Shown here piece after piece: positions 26,757 to 35,501 of a stretch of 64,000 bases of DNA. The DNA is taken from positions 13,229-77,228 of the forward strand of contig DAXT01000002.1 in assembly GCA_002506535.1 (NCBI GenBank), read 5' to 3'. Under the pieces are notes generated by a model. It searched no databases and had not been told where the DNA came from. It saw only the letters and a list, made by a program, of their open reading frames with translations. The stretch's first letter is position 1, and every line of letters starts with the position of its first letter. Both the position numbers and the translations under genes were made by a program. This stretch comes from Methanothrix harundinacea (lineage in GTDB: Archaea; Halobacteriota; Methanosarcinia; Methanotrichales; Methanotrichaceae).

Positions 26757-27470
26757 TCAGGGGGATGGATAGTTCTCCAGCTCCTCCAGGGCATCCAGCA
26801 CCCCCAAAACTGAGATCTCCATGAACCTCTCTCCTTTCTCTTTGGTCGCCTTGGAGGGGTCGCCCATGATCCCGTTGCCCATCAGGTGCCTTACGTCCTT
26901 CAAGATCAGATACTTCTGCCTCGGGGGAAAATGCTTCTGTGGAAGACCTTTCACCAGGTCTTCCCGGATGACCAGCATCCTCGAGGTCTCTATCTCCCCG
27001 GCGTGGCCGTCTCCGGGGGTCTCAACCTGCGAGGCGTCGATGAGGTCGAAGTCGGAGACGAGGCTCACCCGGAGGTCCTTGGCGGCGACGGCCCGCTCGG
27101 CAGCCTCCTTGAGGGCGGCGAGGTGCTGGCCTCCGGCATGGCCCGTCAGGATGAGGACCCTCTCGAACCCCGAATCGGAGAAGGCGAGGAGGAGGTCGAA
27201 GGTGAGGGCCCTCAGGGCACCGGGGCTGATGGAGATCGTCCCCGGAAAGCCCCGGGTCGACCTGCAGACGCCATAATGGACGGGAGGGGCGACGAATACG
27301 GGCCTTCGACGGGAGACCTCCTTTGCCACCTCCAGGGCCTGGATCGTATCGGTGAAGGTGGGGAGGTGAGGGCCGTGCTCCTCCGTCGCTCCCACGGGGA
27401 GGATCACCGTCCTCGTCTCTTCAAGAGCCGCCTCGATCTCCGTCCAGGTCATCTCCTCCATCAGCATCAT
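26757..27470 (-). CDS. arfB: Creatininase-family protein, probable FAPy deformylase ArfB
   Basis: A 237-residue member of the creatininase fold with its metal-binding pattern: VGATEEHGPHLPTFTDT near residue 26, TGHAGGQH near 107 and GHAGEIETSRM near 152. In methanogens the family member ArfB removes the formyl group from the pyrimidine intermediate in riboflavin and F420 synthesis after GTP ring opening. That is the likely role, but other creatininase relatives act on different amides. The start overlaps the aglB stop by four bases, indicating coupled translation with the oligosaccharyltransferase, an unexpected partner. Confidence 0.75.
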   Translation of the reverse strand: MMLMEEMTWTEIEAALEETRTVILPVGATEEHGPHLPTFTDTIQALEVAKEVSRRRPVFVAPPVHYGVCRSTRGFPGTISISPGALRALTFDLLLAFSDSGFERVLILTGHAGGQHLAALKEAAERAVAAKDLRVSLVSDFDLIDASQVETPGDGHAGEIETSRMLVIREDLVKGLPQKHFPPRQKYLILKDVRHLMGNGIMGDPSKATKEKGERFMEISVLGVLDALEELENYPSP

Positions 27471-30178
27471 ATCCTGATCGAGCTCCCGGCGATGACCGCC
27501 CCTTCAGGGACGCGGACGTCATAACGCAGGTCCCCCACCCTCAGGGTATAGGGGCCGGAGGGGCCGGTCTCGAAGTTGGTGGACCACGCTTCGGGACCCT
27601 CGGTGGAGTAGGGGACGACCAGGGTGAAGCTGCCGTCGGAGTCGGCGGCGCTGGACTGCTTATAGACGAAGCTTCTCCCGCGGTTGGTGGTGATGGGGGC
27701 GGAGATGACCACCTCCGTCCCCGGGGGAGCCTCTCCGGAGATCGTCGCTCCAGGAACGTGCTCGAAGATCTTGACGTACTTCTGGCCGCCGGAGGTGACC
27801 GAGGACTGGGACTCGTAGACGAGCCTATAATGGCCGAGGGCTTCCAGGGGGGCCGAGGTCATCGCCGGGCTCTGGGAGACGATCTCTGCTGCAGCGTAGC
27901 CACTACGGAGGCTCTCGTTGACCCCCTCGAGGAGCTCCTGGTAGTCCCGGGAACGTTTCTGAGGCTCTACCGTGACTCCTCCCTGGCCGTCGGAGCGGAA
28001 GGCCATCACCCACCCCTCCTGGACCTCGGTCTCGGTCCCGTCGAAGAAGTGGAGCCTCGCCACCATGCTCCTGAAGTAGGGGGTCCTGTAGATGGTGATC
28101 GGCTGGTTGTTCTGCCAGTAGGCGAACTGATAATTGCCGGGATTAATATTGCTCCAGGCGGCTATGGCGTGGAACTTCCCCATGGCCATCTCGACGTCGG
28201 TGACCACGTACCTGATGTTGGAGTAGGGCGACCTATCGACGTCCAGACCCGCCGCGACCTCCTCGGCCTCAGCCTCGTTCTGAGCGAGGAAGAAAGGCGA
28301 CGATCCGGGGACGCCCGTCTCTCTGTTCCCTATCCCCTGCTGGAAGGGGTTGGAGTTCGGCAGCCTTTCTCCTATCGCCTGGATTGCGTGGCCGTAGTCC
28401 CACCATGACATGACGCCGTAGGCCTCATCAGGATAAGAGAACCTCTCTCCGGCCGGGGGCCTTTCGTATATGGTGTATATGTCCATCCCTGGATGGGGGG
28501 TATTATCCCGGAGCCATACCATGGAGTCGTACCAGTCATAGCCGATAGATCCGACGTGCCGCTCCGAGTTGAAGCTCCCGATGGAGACGCCCTGGACCGT
28601 CCCGAACATGGCGGGATATACGAAGAGGATCGCCAGGATCGCGACAGCTCCGGCGTTCATCAGGAGACGTCTCTGGTCTAAAGCCACTTTAGACGACCCT
28701 TTTGCCATCCTGACGACAGCATCTTCCACCTCCGAGAACCGGGTCATCTCCAGAAGGACCGATCCCAGATAGCCGCAGAGCAACGCCACGTTGACGGCGT
28801 AGTAGTAGGCGAACCGGTTCTGAGCGAGGGTGAGGGCGAAGATCGTCAGAGTCCAGATGATGATCAGCATATCCCCGTTCCTGCTGGCATCTCGGTAGTA
28901 CCTCCTGAGGATGAGCGGGATGGCCAGGAGGGTCAGCCACATGGGTGAGAGGAAGGACAACGACTCGAAGAGGCCGGGGAAGTTCCTCTGGACCGCGTAC
29001 CTCTCCAGTATAGATGCCGCCTCTGAGATGGTGGCCCCCCCACCTGTCCTGGGCTGGAATATGGTCAGGCCGCTCATCAGGGTTGCTGTGAACTGGGGGA
29101 CGGCCACCATCAGCATCACGTAGGCGAGGACGATGAAGGCTATCAATGCCAGAGGGAAGTAGCGCCTCTCCATCTTCCTGGCGACTAGCTCCCTCGAGAC
29201 GACGGAGAGGAAGATCATGAAGACGATACCGATGATCAGCATCGTAGGCTGGAGCATCGAGTAGCGGCTGGGTGCAAAGCCGTTGTGGGCTTTGATGAAC
29301 GGAAGGATCATAAGGAGGGTTATCACGAAGGCGACGCAACCCACGATCCCCAGATACTCCACGTTCCTCCCCCTCAGATGATCCACGACGCTCTGGAGGG
29401 TGACGAAGGCGAGAACGATCCCAATAAAGAGGTGGCCGGCCGCCCAGGCGTCGATGTACAGCCCCAGGAAGAGGCCTGCCAGGAGGGAATAGATGAGGGG
29501 CCTCTTCAAGGCTCGAATATCGCCGCGCCGCAGGGAGGCGAGGGTGAGCTTTCCTGCCCCCGACCGGACCGCCAGGACGAAGAAGAGGATGGCTATGGTG
29601 CTGAGGAAGACTTCTGCCACGTGGTGGTCGGCGAACCCCATGATGGATCTTGACAGGAACTGGCCGGGGAGGACTGCGATCATGATAGCGGCGATCAATC
29701 CAGCCGCCCGCCCTCCCAGCTCCCGCCCTATGAAGTAGACGGGAAAGACCATGATGGCTCCCAGGACGCCGGGGAAGAACGCCCCCACCACCTCGACGGT
29801 ATACATGCTGGGGTCACCGAACCCCACGATGTACGAGGCTATGGCGATACCCCAGCTGTTGAAGGGGCCGAAGGGCACCTCCGTCCCTTGGGGAAAGAAG
29901 GTGATGGGATCGAACCACGGCCGCTGGAAGTTCAGTAGGGTGCTTTTGGCCAGCATAATGTGATACGAGATATCGTTGCCGTCGAATAACAGGGGTTCTG
30001 CGACGAGGACGCGGGGCATGGGCCTGTAGACCCTCAGGTAGAGCGAGAAGAGGAAGACAAAGACCAGGCCCGCGTAGACGTAAAGATCGGGGACCCGTTC
30101 AAAGACCCGCCTCCTCGGCGCGGGCAGATCCATCCCCTCCGCCCCCTTTCTTTTCTCCTTCACCGATTTCTTGGTCAT
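27467..30178 (-). CDS. aglB: Oligosaccharyltransferase AglB (STT3 family)
   Basis: Transfers lipid-linked glycan to Asn of surface proteins. The protein has a multi-helix membrane part of about 13 segments, starting with a LYVYAGLVFVFLFSLYLRV helix. It carries the family acidic motif in FDGNDISYHI and the catalytic WWDYGH motif near base 28,400. A periplasm-side C-terminal domain ends with beta-rich modules. The frame is open to 30262; I favour the ATG at 30178 (MTKKSVKEKRKG), which leaves a basic cytoplasmic N-terminus, but the upstream ATGs at 30214 and 30202 are possible. Likely substrates nearby include the two S-layer proteins and the secreted proteins, which have many NxS/T sequons. Confidence 0.93.
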   Translation of the reverse strand: MTKKSVKEKRKGAEGMDLPAPRRRVFERVPDLYVYAGLVFVFLFSLYLRVYRPMPRVLVAEPLLFDGNDISYHIMLAKSTLLNFQRPWFDPITFFPQGTEVPFGPFNSWGIAIASYIVGFGDPSMYTVEVVGAFFPGVLGAIMVFPVYFIGRELGGRAAGLIAAIMIAVLPGQFLSRSIMGFADHHVAEVFLSTIAILFFVLAVRSGAGKLTLASLRRGDIRALKRPLIYSLLAGLFLGLYIDAWAAGHLFIGIVLAFVTLQSVVDHLRGRNVEYLGIVGCVAFVITLLMILPFIKAHNGFAPSRYSMLQPTMLIIGIVFMIFLSVVSRELVARKMERRYFPLALIAFIVLAYVMLMVAVPQFTATLMSGLTIFQPRTGGGATISEAASILERYAVQRNFPGLFESLSFLSPMWLTLLAIPLILRRYYRDASRNGDMLIIIWTLTIFALTLAQNRFAYYYAVNVALLCGYLGSVLLEMTRFSEVEDAVVRMAKGSSKVALDQRRLLMNAGAVAILAILFVYPAMFGTVQGVSIGSFNSERHVGSIGYDWYDSMVWLRDNTPHPGMDIYTIYERPPAGERFSYPDEAYGVMSWWDYGHAIQAIGERLPNSNPFQQGIGNRETGVPGSSPFFLAQNEAEAEEVAAGLDVDRSPYSNIRYVVTDVEMAMGKFHAIAAWSNINPGNYQFAYWQNNQPITIYRTPYFRSMVARLHFFDGTETEVQEGWVMAFRSDGQGGVTVEPQKRSRDYQELLEGVNESLRSGYAAAEIVSQSPAMTSAPLEALGHYRLVYESQSSVTSGGQKYVKIFEHVPGATISGEAPPGTEVVISAPITTNRGRSFVYKQSSAADSDGSFTLVVPYSTEGPEAWSTNFETGPSGPYTLRVGDLRYDVRVPEGAVIAGSSIRI

Positions 30179-30363
30179 GGTGGCTGAAGAGACAAGTTCC
30201 ATCCAGATAAACATTTTGAAGCCGGTCGTTCTGGGCGTCTGCCAGAGGGGATCAGGAGGCAAAGATGGCTGGAACCGCCGGAATTATTGGGCGGTAGATC
30301 CCGGCAGACCGGGTTCGTCGGGGGGGGGGGATTTGATCGGCATAGCCCTCATGGGGGAGAGTA

Positions 30364-31032
30364 TCACCATCCTGCGCGGACGATGAAGGAGCTGGTCAGT
30401 CCAAAGAGCTTCTCTTCGTATATTTCTCCGCCGGGAAAGAGGTCCTCGATCTCGCTTCTATTGAGGAGCCTCACCGATTTCGCAGCTCTCGTCGCTTCCG
30501 CCTTATCGGGGATCTTCGGATACCATCCAAGACTGAAATGACGGATCAGAAATACCTTGAGGGCCAGGGGGAAGAACTGGAAGAAGGGGAAGAGGAAGTG
30601 GGGCTCGAAGGGAAAGCGCCTGTTGGGGGTCTGGACGAAGTACCTTCTACCAACCCTCATCACCTCTTCTGCCATCATCCGCTGCTCATCTAGTCCCCCG
30701 ACATGCTCTATCACCGAGTTTGAGAAGGCGACGTCGAAGGCACTATCCTCATACTCCCTCATATCTCTCGCGTCTCCGACGACGACTGTGATGTTGGAGT
30801 GGCTGCTCTGCGATTCGGAGAGGTTCAAGACCGTCACCTGATAGTCCGGGTCGCCAGCGAGCCCCATCTTCTCCCAAAATGGGGCAGTTCCGCCAACGTC
30901 GAGGACCCTCACCGGCTTTGGCAGGGGTGCTGTGAGGTCCCTGAAGAAGGAGATCCTCTTTCGCCTCACTTTTATTATGAACGAATCGTCTCGGCTGACG
31001 TTGAGCATTCTCCTCAGGGCATCTCTGATCAT
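30364..31032 (-). CDS. SAM-dependent methyltransferase (class I, type 11)
   Basis: A 222-residue protein with the SAM-binding motif VLDVGGTAPFWEKMG near residue 42, GDARDM near 86 and SVIEHVGG near 106. The C-terminal part contains an aromatic-rich segment (FLFPFFQFFPLALKVF) that may contact a membrane or lipid substrate. Its position 100-200 bases upstream of aglB, on the same strand, makes a role in glycan or glycolipid methylation possible; this is inference from location only. Confidence 0.78.
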   Translation of the reverse strand: MIRDALRRMLNVSRDDSFIIKVRRKRISFFRDLTAPLPKPVRVLDVGGTAPFWEKMGLAGDPDYQVTVLNLSESQSSHSNITVVVGDARDMREYEDSAFDVAFSNSVIEHVGGLDEQRMMAEEVMRVGRRYFVQTPNRRFPFEPHFLFPFFQFFPLALKVFLIRHFSLGWYPKIPDKAEATRAAKSVRLLNRSEIEDLFPGGEIYEEKLFGLTSSFIVRAGW

Positions 31033-31228
31033 ATCACATCGCCTCGGAGGCCTTACCTCTAAATCTCTGATTCAGGGAGCAGAATAATGATGCAAACTTT
31101 TCCATGATCATCTTTCTTTGGATCTATCGTCCTCAAATCACTGGCAGTTATGGGTTATCGACCTCCTGGAAGTTCCAAGGTCAAAGCTTAAAGCCTTTGG
31201 GGTGTTATCCTCTGGTCGGAGGGATTTT

Positions 31229-31690
31229 GTGAAGAAGATGACTGAAGTTGTGGGACTTGGCGGAATGCTGAACGGATTTCGGGATCTGGTGAAGGATGAT
31301 AGCAGCGCAACCTTCGTCGGTACACCGGGGTTCTGCACCCCGTTCGCCACGTTTCTTGCGTTTCCCGTCAGGGAGAAGAGGCTCGCCTTCGTGCCGGGGC
31401 TTGAGGTGGAGAAGACGAGGGAGATGGTGGCCACAGAGTACGGGATGGAGCTGGGAGAAGCCACCAGCCCCGACGCCGATGTGGTGGTGATCCTGGGAGG
31501 GATGGCGATGCCCAAGATCGGGGTGACGATCGACGAGATGGCATCCGCCCTGGAGAAGATCGAGCACAAAAAGCTCATCGGGGTCTGTTTCATGGGTATC
31601 CTCGAAAAGGCGGGATGGTGCACGACCCCAGCCCTGGATTTCGATTATGTCATGAACACAACCCTCATGGGAGAGATATCAGCAAAGTAA
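31229..31690 (+). CDS. DUF2124 family protein
   Basis: A 153-residue protein matching the DUF2124 family of methanogens as I remember it: FVGTPGFCTPFATF near residue 29, ADVVVILGGMAMPKIG near 87 and IGVCFMGILEKAGW near 117. No function is established. I choose the GTG at 31229 because GGAGGG lies five bases before it; the in-frame ATG at 31238 has a less suitable spacing, and the frame open to 31118 is upstream of the promoter-like GCTTAAAG (about 31184). Confidence 0.7.
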   Translation: MKKMTEVVGLGGMLNGFRDLVKDDSSATFVGTPGFCTPFATFLAFPVREKRLAFVPGLEVEKTREMVATEYGMELGEATSPDADVVVILGGMAMPKIGVTIDEMASALEKIEHKKLIGVCFMGILEKAGWCTTPALDFDYVMNTTLMGEISAK

Positions 31691-31774
31691 TTCCCCGGCC
31701 GTCTTATTGAACGGCTGATACGGGATAAACGCAGGCCGGTCTAAAGCCACAAGAGACGAGATACTGATTTCTGG

Positions 31775-31849
31775 TGGGCCCGACGCGATTCGAACGCGTG
31801 ACCTCACGGTTATCAGCCGTGCGCTCCAACCATGCTAAGCTACGGGCCC
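31775..31849 (-). tRNA. tRNA-Ile (anticodon GAT)
   Basis: Acceptor GGGCCCG with CGGGCCC, anticodon stem CACGG with CCGTG around CTGATAA (anticodon GAT), T arm CGCG-TTCGAAT-CGCG. Discriminator A. No intron and no encoded CCA. Confidence 0.95.
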
Positions 31850-32061
31850 GGCAGCTTTTCTGATTGAGCCACCCCTTAATAACAGTTTCCCTACAATGGC
31901 TATCGCAGGGATGGAGGATCGAGCCGCTGCCTGCGTATCTTTCCGGGAGATCTCCTCCGGGACCGTACTCTGCGAGATGTTTTCTGAAGGCGAAGGGGGT
32001 GGGACCTGTCTTTCGACAGACTTAAATCATCAAGGGATGTGGATCTCTCGGTGAAATTGGG

Positions 32062-32442
32062 ATGGCCGACGCTGAAATTTTGAAAGATAAAGAGGACCTG
32101 GCGGGGCTCTACGACCTGGCGATCCCCATCGGGATGCCCTTGACCATCATCCAGGATCTGGTGGACAGATTCGAGCTGGAGCCGGTGAGGCGCAACGCCA
32201 AGGTCGGCCTCCTGGACGGCGAGACGGAAGAGAGGGAGATCCTCGTCCTCCGCGGGGAGCTCGATACCGTCAAGGCGGCAGAGAAGTACATGTTCGAGGC
32301 CCTCGACCGGAGGTTTGCTCGATGGGAGAAGAACGAGCGGTCCGATCGGTACAAGGAGATGTACGAGAAGAACGCCGAGAAGAGGATGCAGATGGTGAAG
32401 GAGAGGATTGAAGAGAGGAAGGACGAAGATATATCCTTCTGA
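32062..32442 (+). CDS. Uncharacterised small protein with charged C-terminal helix
   Basis: A 126-residue protein I do not recognise. Residues 1-85 form a mixed alpha/beta segment (LYDLAIPIGMPLTIIQDLV, then EREILVLRGELDTVKAAEKYMFEAL) that resembles small ACT- or ferredoxin-like folds. Residues 85-126 are a long, highly charged helix (KEMYEKNAEKRMQMVKERIEERKDE). The start ATG follows TTAAATCATC (about 32021), a weak TATA candidate. The stop codon lies in a tandem 20-bp repeat. Confidence 0.7.
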   Translation: MADAEILKDKEDLAGLYDLAIPIGMPLTIIQDLVDRFELEPVRRNAKVGLLDGETEEREILVLRGELDTVKAAEKYMFEALDRRFARWEKNERSDRYKEMYEKNAEKRMQMVKERIEERKDEDISF

Positions 32443-32472
32443 TCGAACGAAGATCCTTCTGATCGAACGAAG
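32433..32472. repeat. Tandem 20-bp direct repeat at the end of the 32.1-kb gene
   Basis: The unit ATCCTTCTGATCGAACGAAG occurs twice in a row without mismatch. The stop codon of the upstream gene lies in the first copy. A recent slippage duplication is the simplest explanation. Confidence 0.85.
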
Positions 32473-32562
32473 GATGACGGCGAGGGAGATAGGTATCCGT
32501 CATCAAGACGCTTCTTCATCATAAACGACGGTCGTCCCCGCCGCCCCAGAGTGTTCAGAGAC

Positions 32563-32612
32563 CCCCCATCATTCAAAGAACCCCCATCATTCAAAGAACC
32601 CCCATCATCTTG
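32563..32612. repeat. Tandem 18-bp repeat at the end of queE
   Basis: The unit CCCCCATCATTCAAAGAA occurs twice exactly (32563-32580, 32581-32598), followed by a partial third copy (CCCCCATCATC). The queE stop codon falls inside the second unit, so the repeats probably arose by duplication of the gene end. Confidence 0.8.
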
Positions 32613-33358
32613 TGGGCCTGGGGTATCACCACCACATCTCCAAGAAGCTCCGATGCCGCCTGGTGGAGGAGGATCAGCTTTTCTGGACCGGGTTTGCCTC
32701 TACCCGAAGCTGGCTGGAGGACGAGGGTCATCTCCAGCCCCTCGAGGCGGTGGCAGAGCCGCTCTATCTCCTCGGGGGTTGTGGCGTCCAGGATCACCGT
32801 CTTTGCTATGGTGGCGACCCCCGCTCTGGATGCTCCATCGATGCATGAGATCTCGTTCTCAAAGAGGCGGCTCCATCGGTCGGGAGGGCAGGAGTGGTGG
32901 CTCTGCAGCTTTATGTCCACGGCGGCGAAGTCTATCCAGGGGATGAGCCTTCTGAAGCGGCTCGCCGAAGAGCCGTTCGTCTCGAAGTAGACGGGGAGGC
33001 CCTCGGCGGCGCAGCCGGACGCCAGGGCCGCTGCGAAATCCGGCTGGCAGAGGGGCTCGCCCCCGGTTATCGATACGCTGTGACTCCCCCGACCCCAGAG
33101 GCCGAGGACCTCCTTCATCGCCCAGCTCGCTGTCACCGGATTGTCCGCCCGCCGGAGGGGGCCCGAAGCTGGAGGGCTTAGAACCTCGCAAAATTTTGCC
33201 TCGCGACGAAACCTCGGCGAATCGCAGTAGGAGCAGGAGAGGTTGCAGCCGGCGGTCCTGACGAAGACCTGTCTCTTTCCGACGAGGGGTCCCTCCCCCT
33301 GAAAAGAGGAGAAGATCTCGGCGAGGACTCCGACCTCATCGGTATGCCGTCGGATCAT
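32591..33358 (-). CDS. queE: 7-carboxy-7-deazaguanine synthase QueE
   Basis: Radical SAM enzyme that contracts carboxy-tetrahydropterin to CDG on the way to preQ0, here for archaeosine in tRNA. It carries the cluster motif CNLSCSYCD (CX3CX2C), preceded by FSSFQGEGPLVGKRQVFVR as in QueE, and SITGGEPLCQ. The ATG at 33358 (MIRRHTDEVG) overlaps the end of queC; a further in-frame start at 33376 is possible. Third gene of the RHH-queD-queC-queE operon. Confidence 0.93.
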   Translation of the reverse strand: MIRRHTDEVGVLAEIFSSFQGEGPLVGKRQVFVRTAGCNLSCSYCDSPRFRREAKFCEVLSPPASGPLRRADNPVTASWAMKEVLGLWGRGSHSVSITGGEPLCQPDFAAALASGCAAEGLPVYFETNGSSASRFRRLIPWIDFAAVDIKLQSHHSCPPDRWSRLFENEISCIDGASRAGVATIAKTVILDATTPEEIERLCHRLEGLEMTLVLQPASGRGKPGPEKLILLHQAASELLGDVVVIPQAHKMMGVL

Positions 33359-34028
33359 CGACCCCTGCCTCCACAAATCCCCGCCTCCGGTGCTGACATG
33401 ACTCGCAGACTCCGCAGTGGACCATCCCCTCCCGGTAACAGGACCAGGTCAGGGCCATCGGCGCCCCCAGATCCGCCCCCATCCTCACGATGCCGGGCTT
33501 ATAGAGGTGGAGGAGGGGGGCCTCGATCTTCGGGGGCCGGCTGAAGGAGGCTACGGACTTCTCCAGGAGGGAGTTGAACCGATCGACGAACTCCGGCCTG
33601 TTGTCGGGATAGGATTCCCCCTCTTCGGCGTTGAATCCGACGTAGATCCGCTCTGCTCCGATCTCCTCGGCGTAGGCCGCCGCCATCGACCCGAAGACGA
33701 GGTTTCTGCAGTAGACCCAGGTGGAAGGCGTCGGCTTCGGGCCTCTGATCTCGACCTCGTCCCCGGTAGGGATGGGTGAGTCGGCGGTCGTCAGAGGTGC
33801 ATGATTATAGAAGAGGTCAGTACTCGCGAACCTCAGATCTTCTGCCCCGAGGGCCTTCGCGATCTCCTCGATAGCCCTCTTCTCCCTCCCCTCGGCCTTC
33901 TGGCCGTAGAGGATGTGGATGATGGAAATATCGAATCCCTCGTCCAGCGCCTTGGCCGCCGCCACCGTGGAGTCTAGCCCCCCGGAGCAGAGGCATACCG
34001 CCTTTTGCCTCATTCGACCATCACCCAC
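33336..34028 (-). CDS. queC: 7-cyano-7-deazaguanine synthase QueC
   Basis: Converts CDG to preQ0 using ATP and ammonia. A PP-loop ATPase motif, CSGGLDSTVAA, lies near residue 13, and the zinc site CGVCESCQHRR near the C-terminus. Length of 230 residues is normal. It overlaps queD by 19 bases and queE at its end. Confidence 0.94.
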   Translation of the reverse strand: MGDGRMRQKAVCLCSGGLDSTVAAAKALDEGFDISIIHILYGQKAEGREKRAIEEIAKALGAEDLRFASTDLFYNHAPLTTADSPIPTGDEVEIRGPKPTPSTWVYCRNLVFGSMAAAYAEEIGAERIYVGFNAEEGESYPDNRPEFVDRFNSLLEKSVASFSRPPKIEAPLLHLYKPGIVRMGADLGAPMALTWSCYREGMVHCGVCESCQHRRRGFVEAGVDDPTAYR

Positions 34029-34360
34029 TTGTTCCTCCCCTCCCAGAGCTTCACCGATACGAGACGTGCGGGGGAATCGGGGAGGCGCTTCTCCAGGCCG
34101 GCCTTGATGTATTCGGCGATCCTCTCGGCGGTGGGGTTTGGAAGGATACCGTTTAGATCCCGGTGGTCCAGCTCATCCAGGACCGATTTTAAGAGGCGCT
34201 TCAGATCGTAGAAGTCCAGGAGAAATCCCGTCTCTTCGTCCACCGGCCCCTCCAGGACCACCTCGACGTCGTAGGTGTGGCCGTGGACCTGGGCACACTT
34301 GCCGTCGTATCTGGGGAGGCGGTGGGCGGCGTCGAACTCCAGGGATAGACCCATCTTCAT
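34010..34360 (-). CDS. queD: 6-carboxy-tetrahydropterin synthase QueD
   Basis: A 116-residue PTPS-family enzyme making 6-carboxy-tetrahydropterin from dihydroneopterin triphosphate. Zinc ligands are in FDAAHRLP and in HGHTYDVEV. The usual cysteine appears in the segment KCAQVHGHTY. The ATG overlaps the stop of the upstream RHH gene by four bases. Confidence 0.92.
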   Translation of the reverse strand: MKMGLSLEFDAAHRLPRYDGKCAQVHGHTYDVEVVLEGPVDEETGFLLDFYDLKRLLKSVLDELDHRDLNGILPNPTAERIAEYIKAGLEKRLPDSPARLVSVKLWEGRNKWVMVE

Positions 34361-34539
34361 CCTCCATCACCCTCCTTCAGCCTCCCCTGGCGGCGGTCTA
34401 TCTCGTCGAGCTGGTCGAGCATCTTCCTCAGGGCGGTCCTGACGGCGTCGGAGAAGTTTACGAACTTTCCGTTGTCGCCGACGTGGCGGTTGATGTCGTC
34501 TATTATGTGTTGGGGAATCTCCACCGATATCTTGGGCAC
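34357..34539 (-). CDS. Ribbon-helix-helix (CopG-type) regulator heading the archaeosine operon
   Basis: A 60-residue protein with the RHH pattern. Strand KISVEIPQHII is followed by helix DDINRHVGD, then FVNFSDAVRTALRKML as the second helix and dimer face. The start is GTG at 34539 with GGAGG upstream. It is the first gene of the operon with queD, queC and queE, and short direct repeats that look like operators lie over its own ribosome-binding site. Autoregulation of the preQ0 pathway genes is the likely role; this is inference. Confidence 0.8.
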   Translation of the reverse strand: MPKISVEIPQHIIDDINRHVGDNGKFVNFSDAVRTALRKMLDQLDEIDRRQGRLKEGDGG

Positions 34540-34540
34540 C

Positions 34541-34593
34541 GTAATCCTCCAGTAATCCTCTGGTATTATTGGAAGAATATCAGGGGATTATTA
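34541..34593 (-). promoter_or_regulatory. Promoter and candidate RHH operator of the archaeosine operon
   Basis: Two copies of GTAATCCTC (34541-34549 and 34552-34560, plus-strand reading) are spaced 11 bp apart, one helical turn, as in many RHH operators. A related GGGATTATTA lies near 34583-34592, overlapping the TATA candidate CTTTAATAAT of the minus strand. The repeats overlap the GGAGG ribosome-binding site, which could explain part of the similarity. Confidence 0.5.
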
Positions 34594-34605
34594 AAGCTTT
34601 CCCGG

Positions 34606-35406
34606 TCAGGGCCCGGCCCCATCCAGGATCTCGGCAGGGGCACCGGCCAGGGCCACCAGCCCCTCCGCCTCCATGAAGTGGAGCCTTCCGGGGACGACGA
34701 GGATGTGAAGGGGCCCCCCGAGGTCGCGATCGGCGAGTTTTGGGAGCCGATCGGCGATGACGACGGCGTCGTCGGATCCGGCCCGTGCGACGCCGACGCC
34801 TAAAGCTGTCCTGAGACGGTCGCCCCCGGATATCTCCTCCATCTCCAGGAGGAGGGCGGCGCCTTCGCTGGCGGTCATGTATCTATCCGGCTGGATGTCC
34901 AAGAAAAGGAGGGTGTGAAGGTTCCTATCGAGGTTCTCGACGACGACGTCGTAGGGGCTCGTGGCGACGATCCTCTTTCCAGAAGCCACATAGGGGTAGG
35001 GTATCGAGGTGGACCTTGCGAACCGATAGTTCTGAAGGCCGGTGAGTCCGGAGACGGCGGTGACGATGGAGGAGGAGTGGATGACCCGGGTCACGATCCC
35101 CATCCTGAGGGCCCGGAGGCGGAGGTCCAGGTGGGTCGTCGAGATCATGGGGTCGCCTCCCACCAGGAAGGCGACCTTCTTCTCCCGGGCTTTCCCGATC
35201 CACCCCTCGGGGCTCACCTCCACCTCCTCCCGGCTGAGGATCCGGACCTCTTTTCCGTAGAATTCTGCCAGCCTCTCCGGGGTGGCTCCGGCAAGGTGAG
35301 AGGTGTAGAACTCCGCATATACCAGGTCCGCGTCCCTGATAGCCGCCAGCCCCTTCACCGATACGTCCATCTCGTCGTAGAGCCCCAGGCCGACAAAAGA
35401 GAGCAT
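34606..35406 (-). CDS. dphB: Diphthine synthase DphB
   Basis: A 266-residue SAM-dependent methyltransferase of the tetrapyrrole methylase fold that methylates the modified histidine of EF-2 during diphthamide synthesis. It begins [19 protein letters not shown] and has the family blocks [12 protein letters not shown] and [15 protein letters not shown]. The C-terminal part contains [18 protein letters not shown] sequence typical of Dph5. It is transcribed away from mcrC. Confidence 0.94.
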   Translation of the reverse strand: MLSFVGLGLYDEMDVSVKGLAAIRDADLVYAEFYTSHLAGATPERLAEFYGKEVRILSREEVEVSPEGWIGKAREKKVAFLVGGDPMISTTHLDLRLRALRMGIVTRVIHSSSIVTAVSGLTGLQNYRFARSTSIPYPYVASGKRIVATSPYDVVVENLDRNLHTLLFLDIQPDRYMTASEGAALLLEMEEISGGDRLRTALGVGVARAGSDDAVVIADRLPKLADRDLGGPLHILVVPGRLHFMEAEGLVALAGAPAEILDGAGP

Positions 35407-35501
35407 AGTCGCCCATATCCGCCATGAGGCTTAAAGAAAGCGGCCGGAAGGGAAAACCGGCTGGCAAAGGCTAATATGGATTAGACTCCGAATGAATTCT
35501 C

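Noticed and set aside
30300..30330. Poly-G tract upstream of aglB as a second phase-variable site
   Set aside because: It lies in non-coding sequence between the methyltransferase and aglB; nothing shows an effect on translation.
32563..32612. Short repeats as a possible small CRISPR
   Set aside because: Contiguous 18-bp units without spacers at a gene end.
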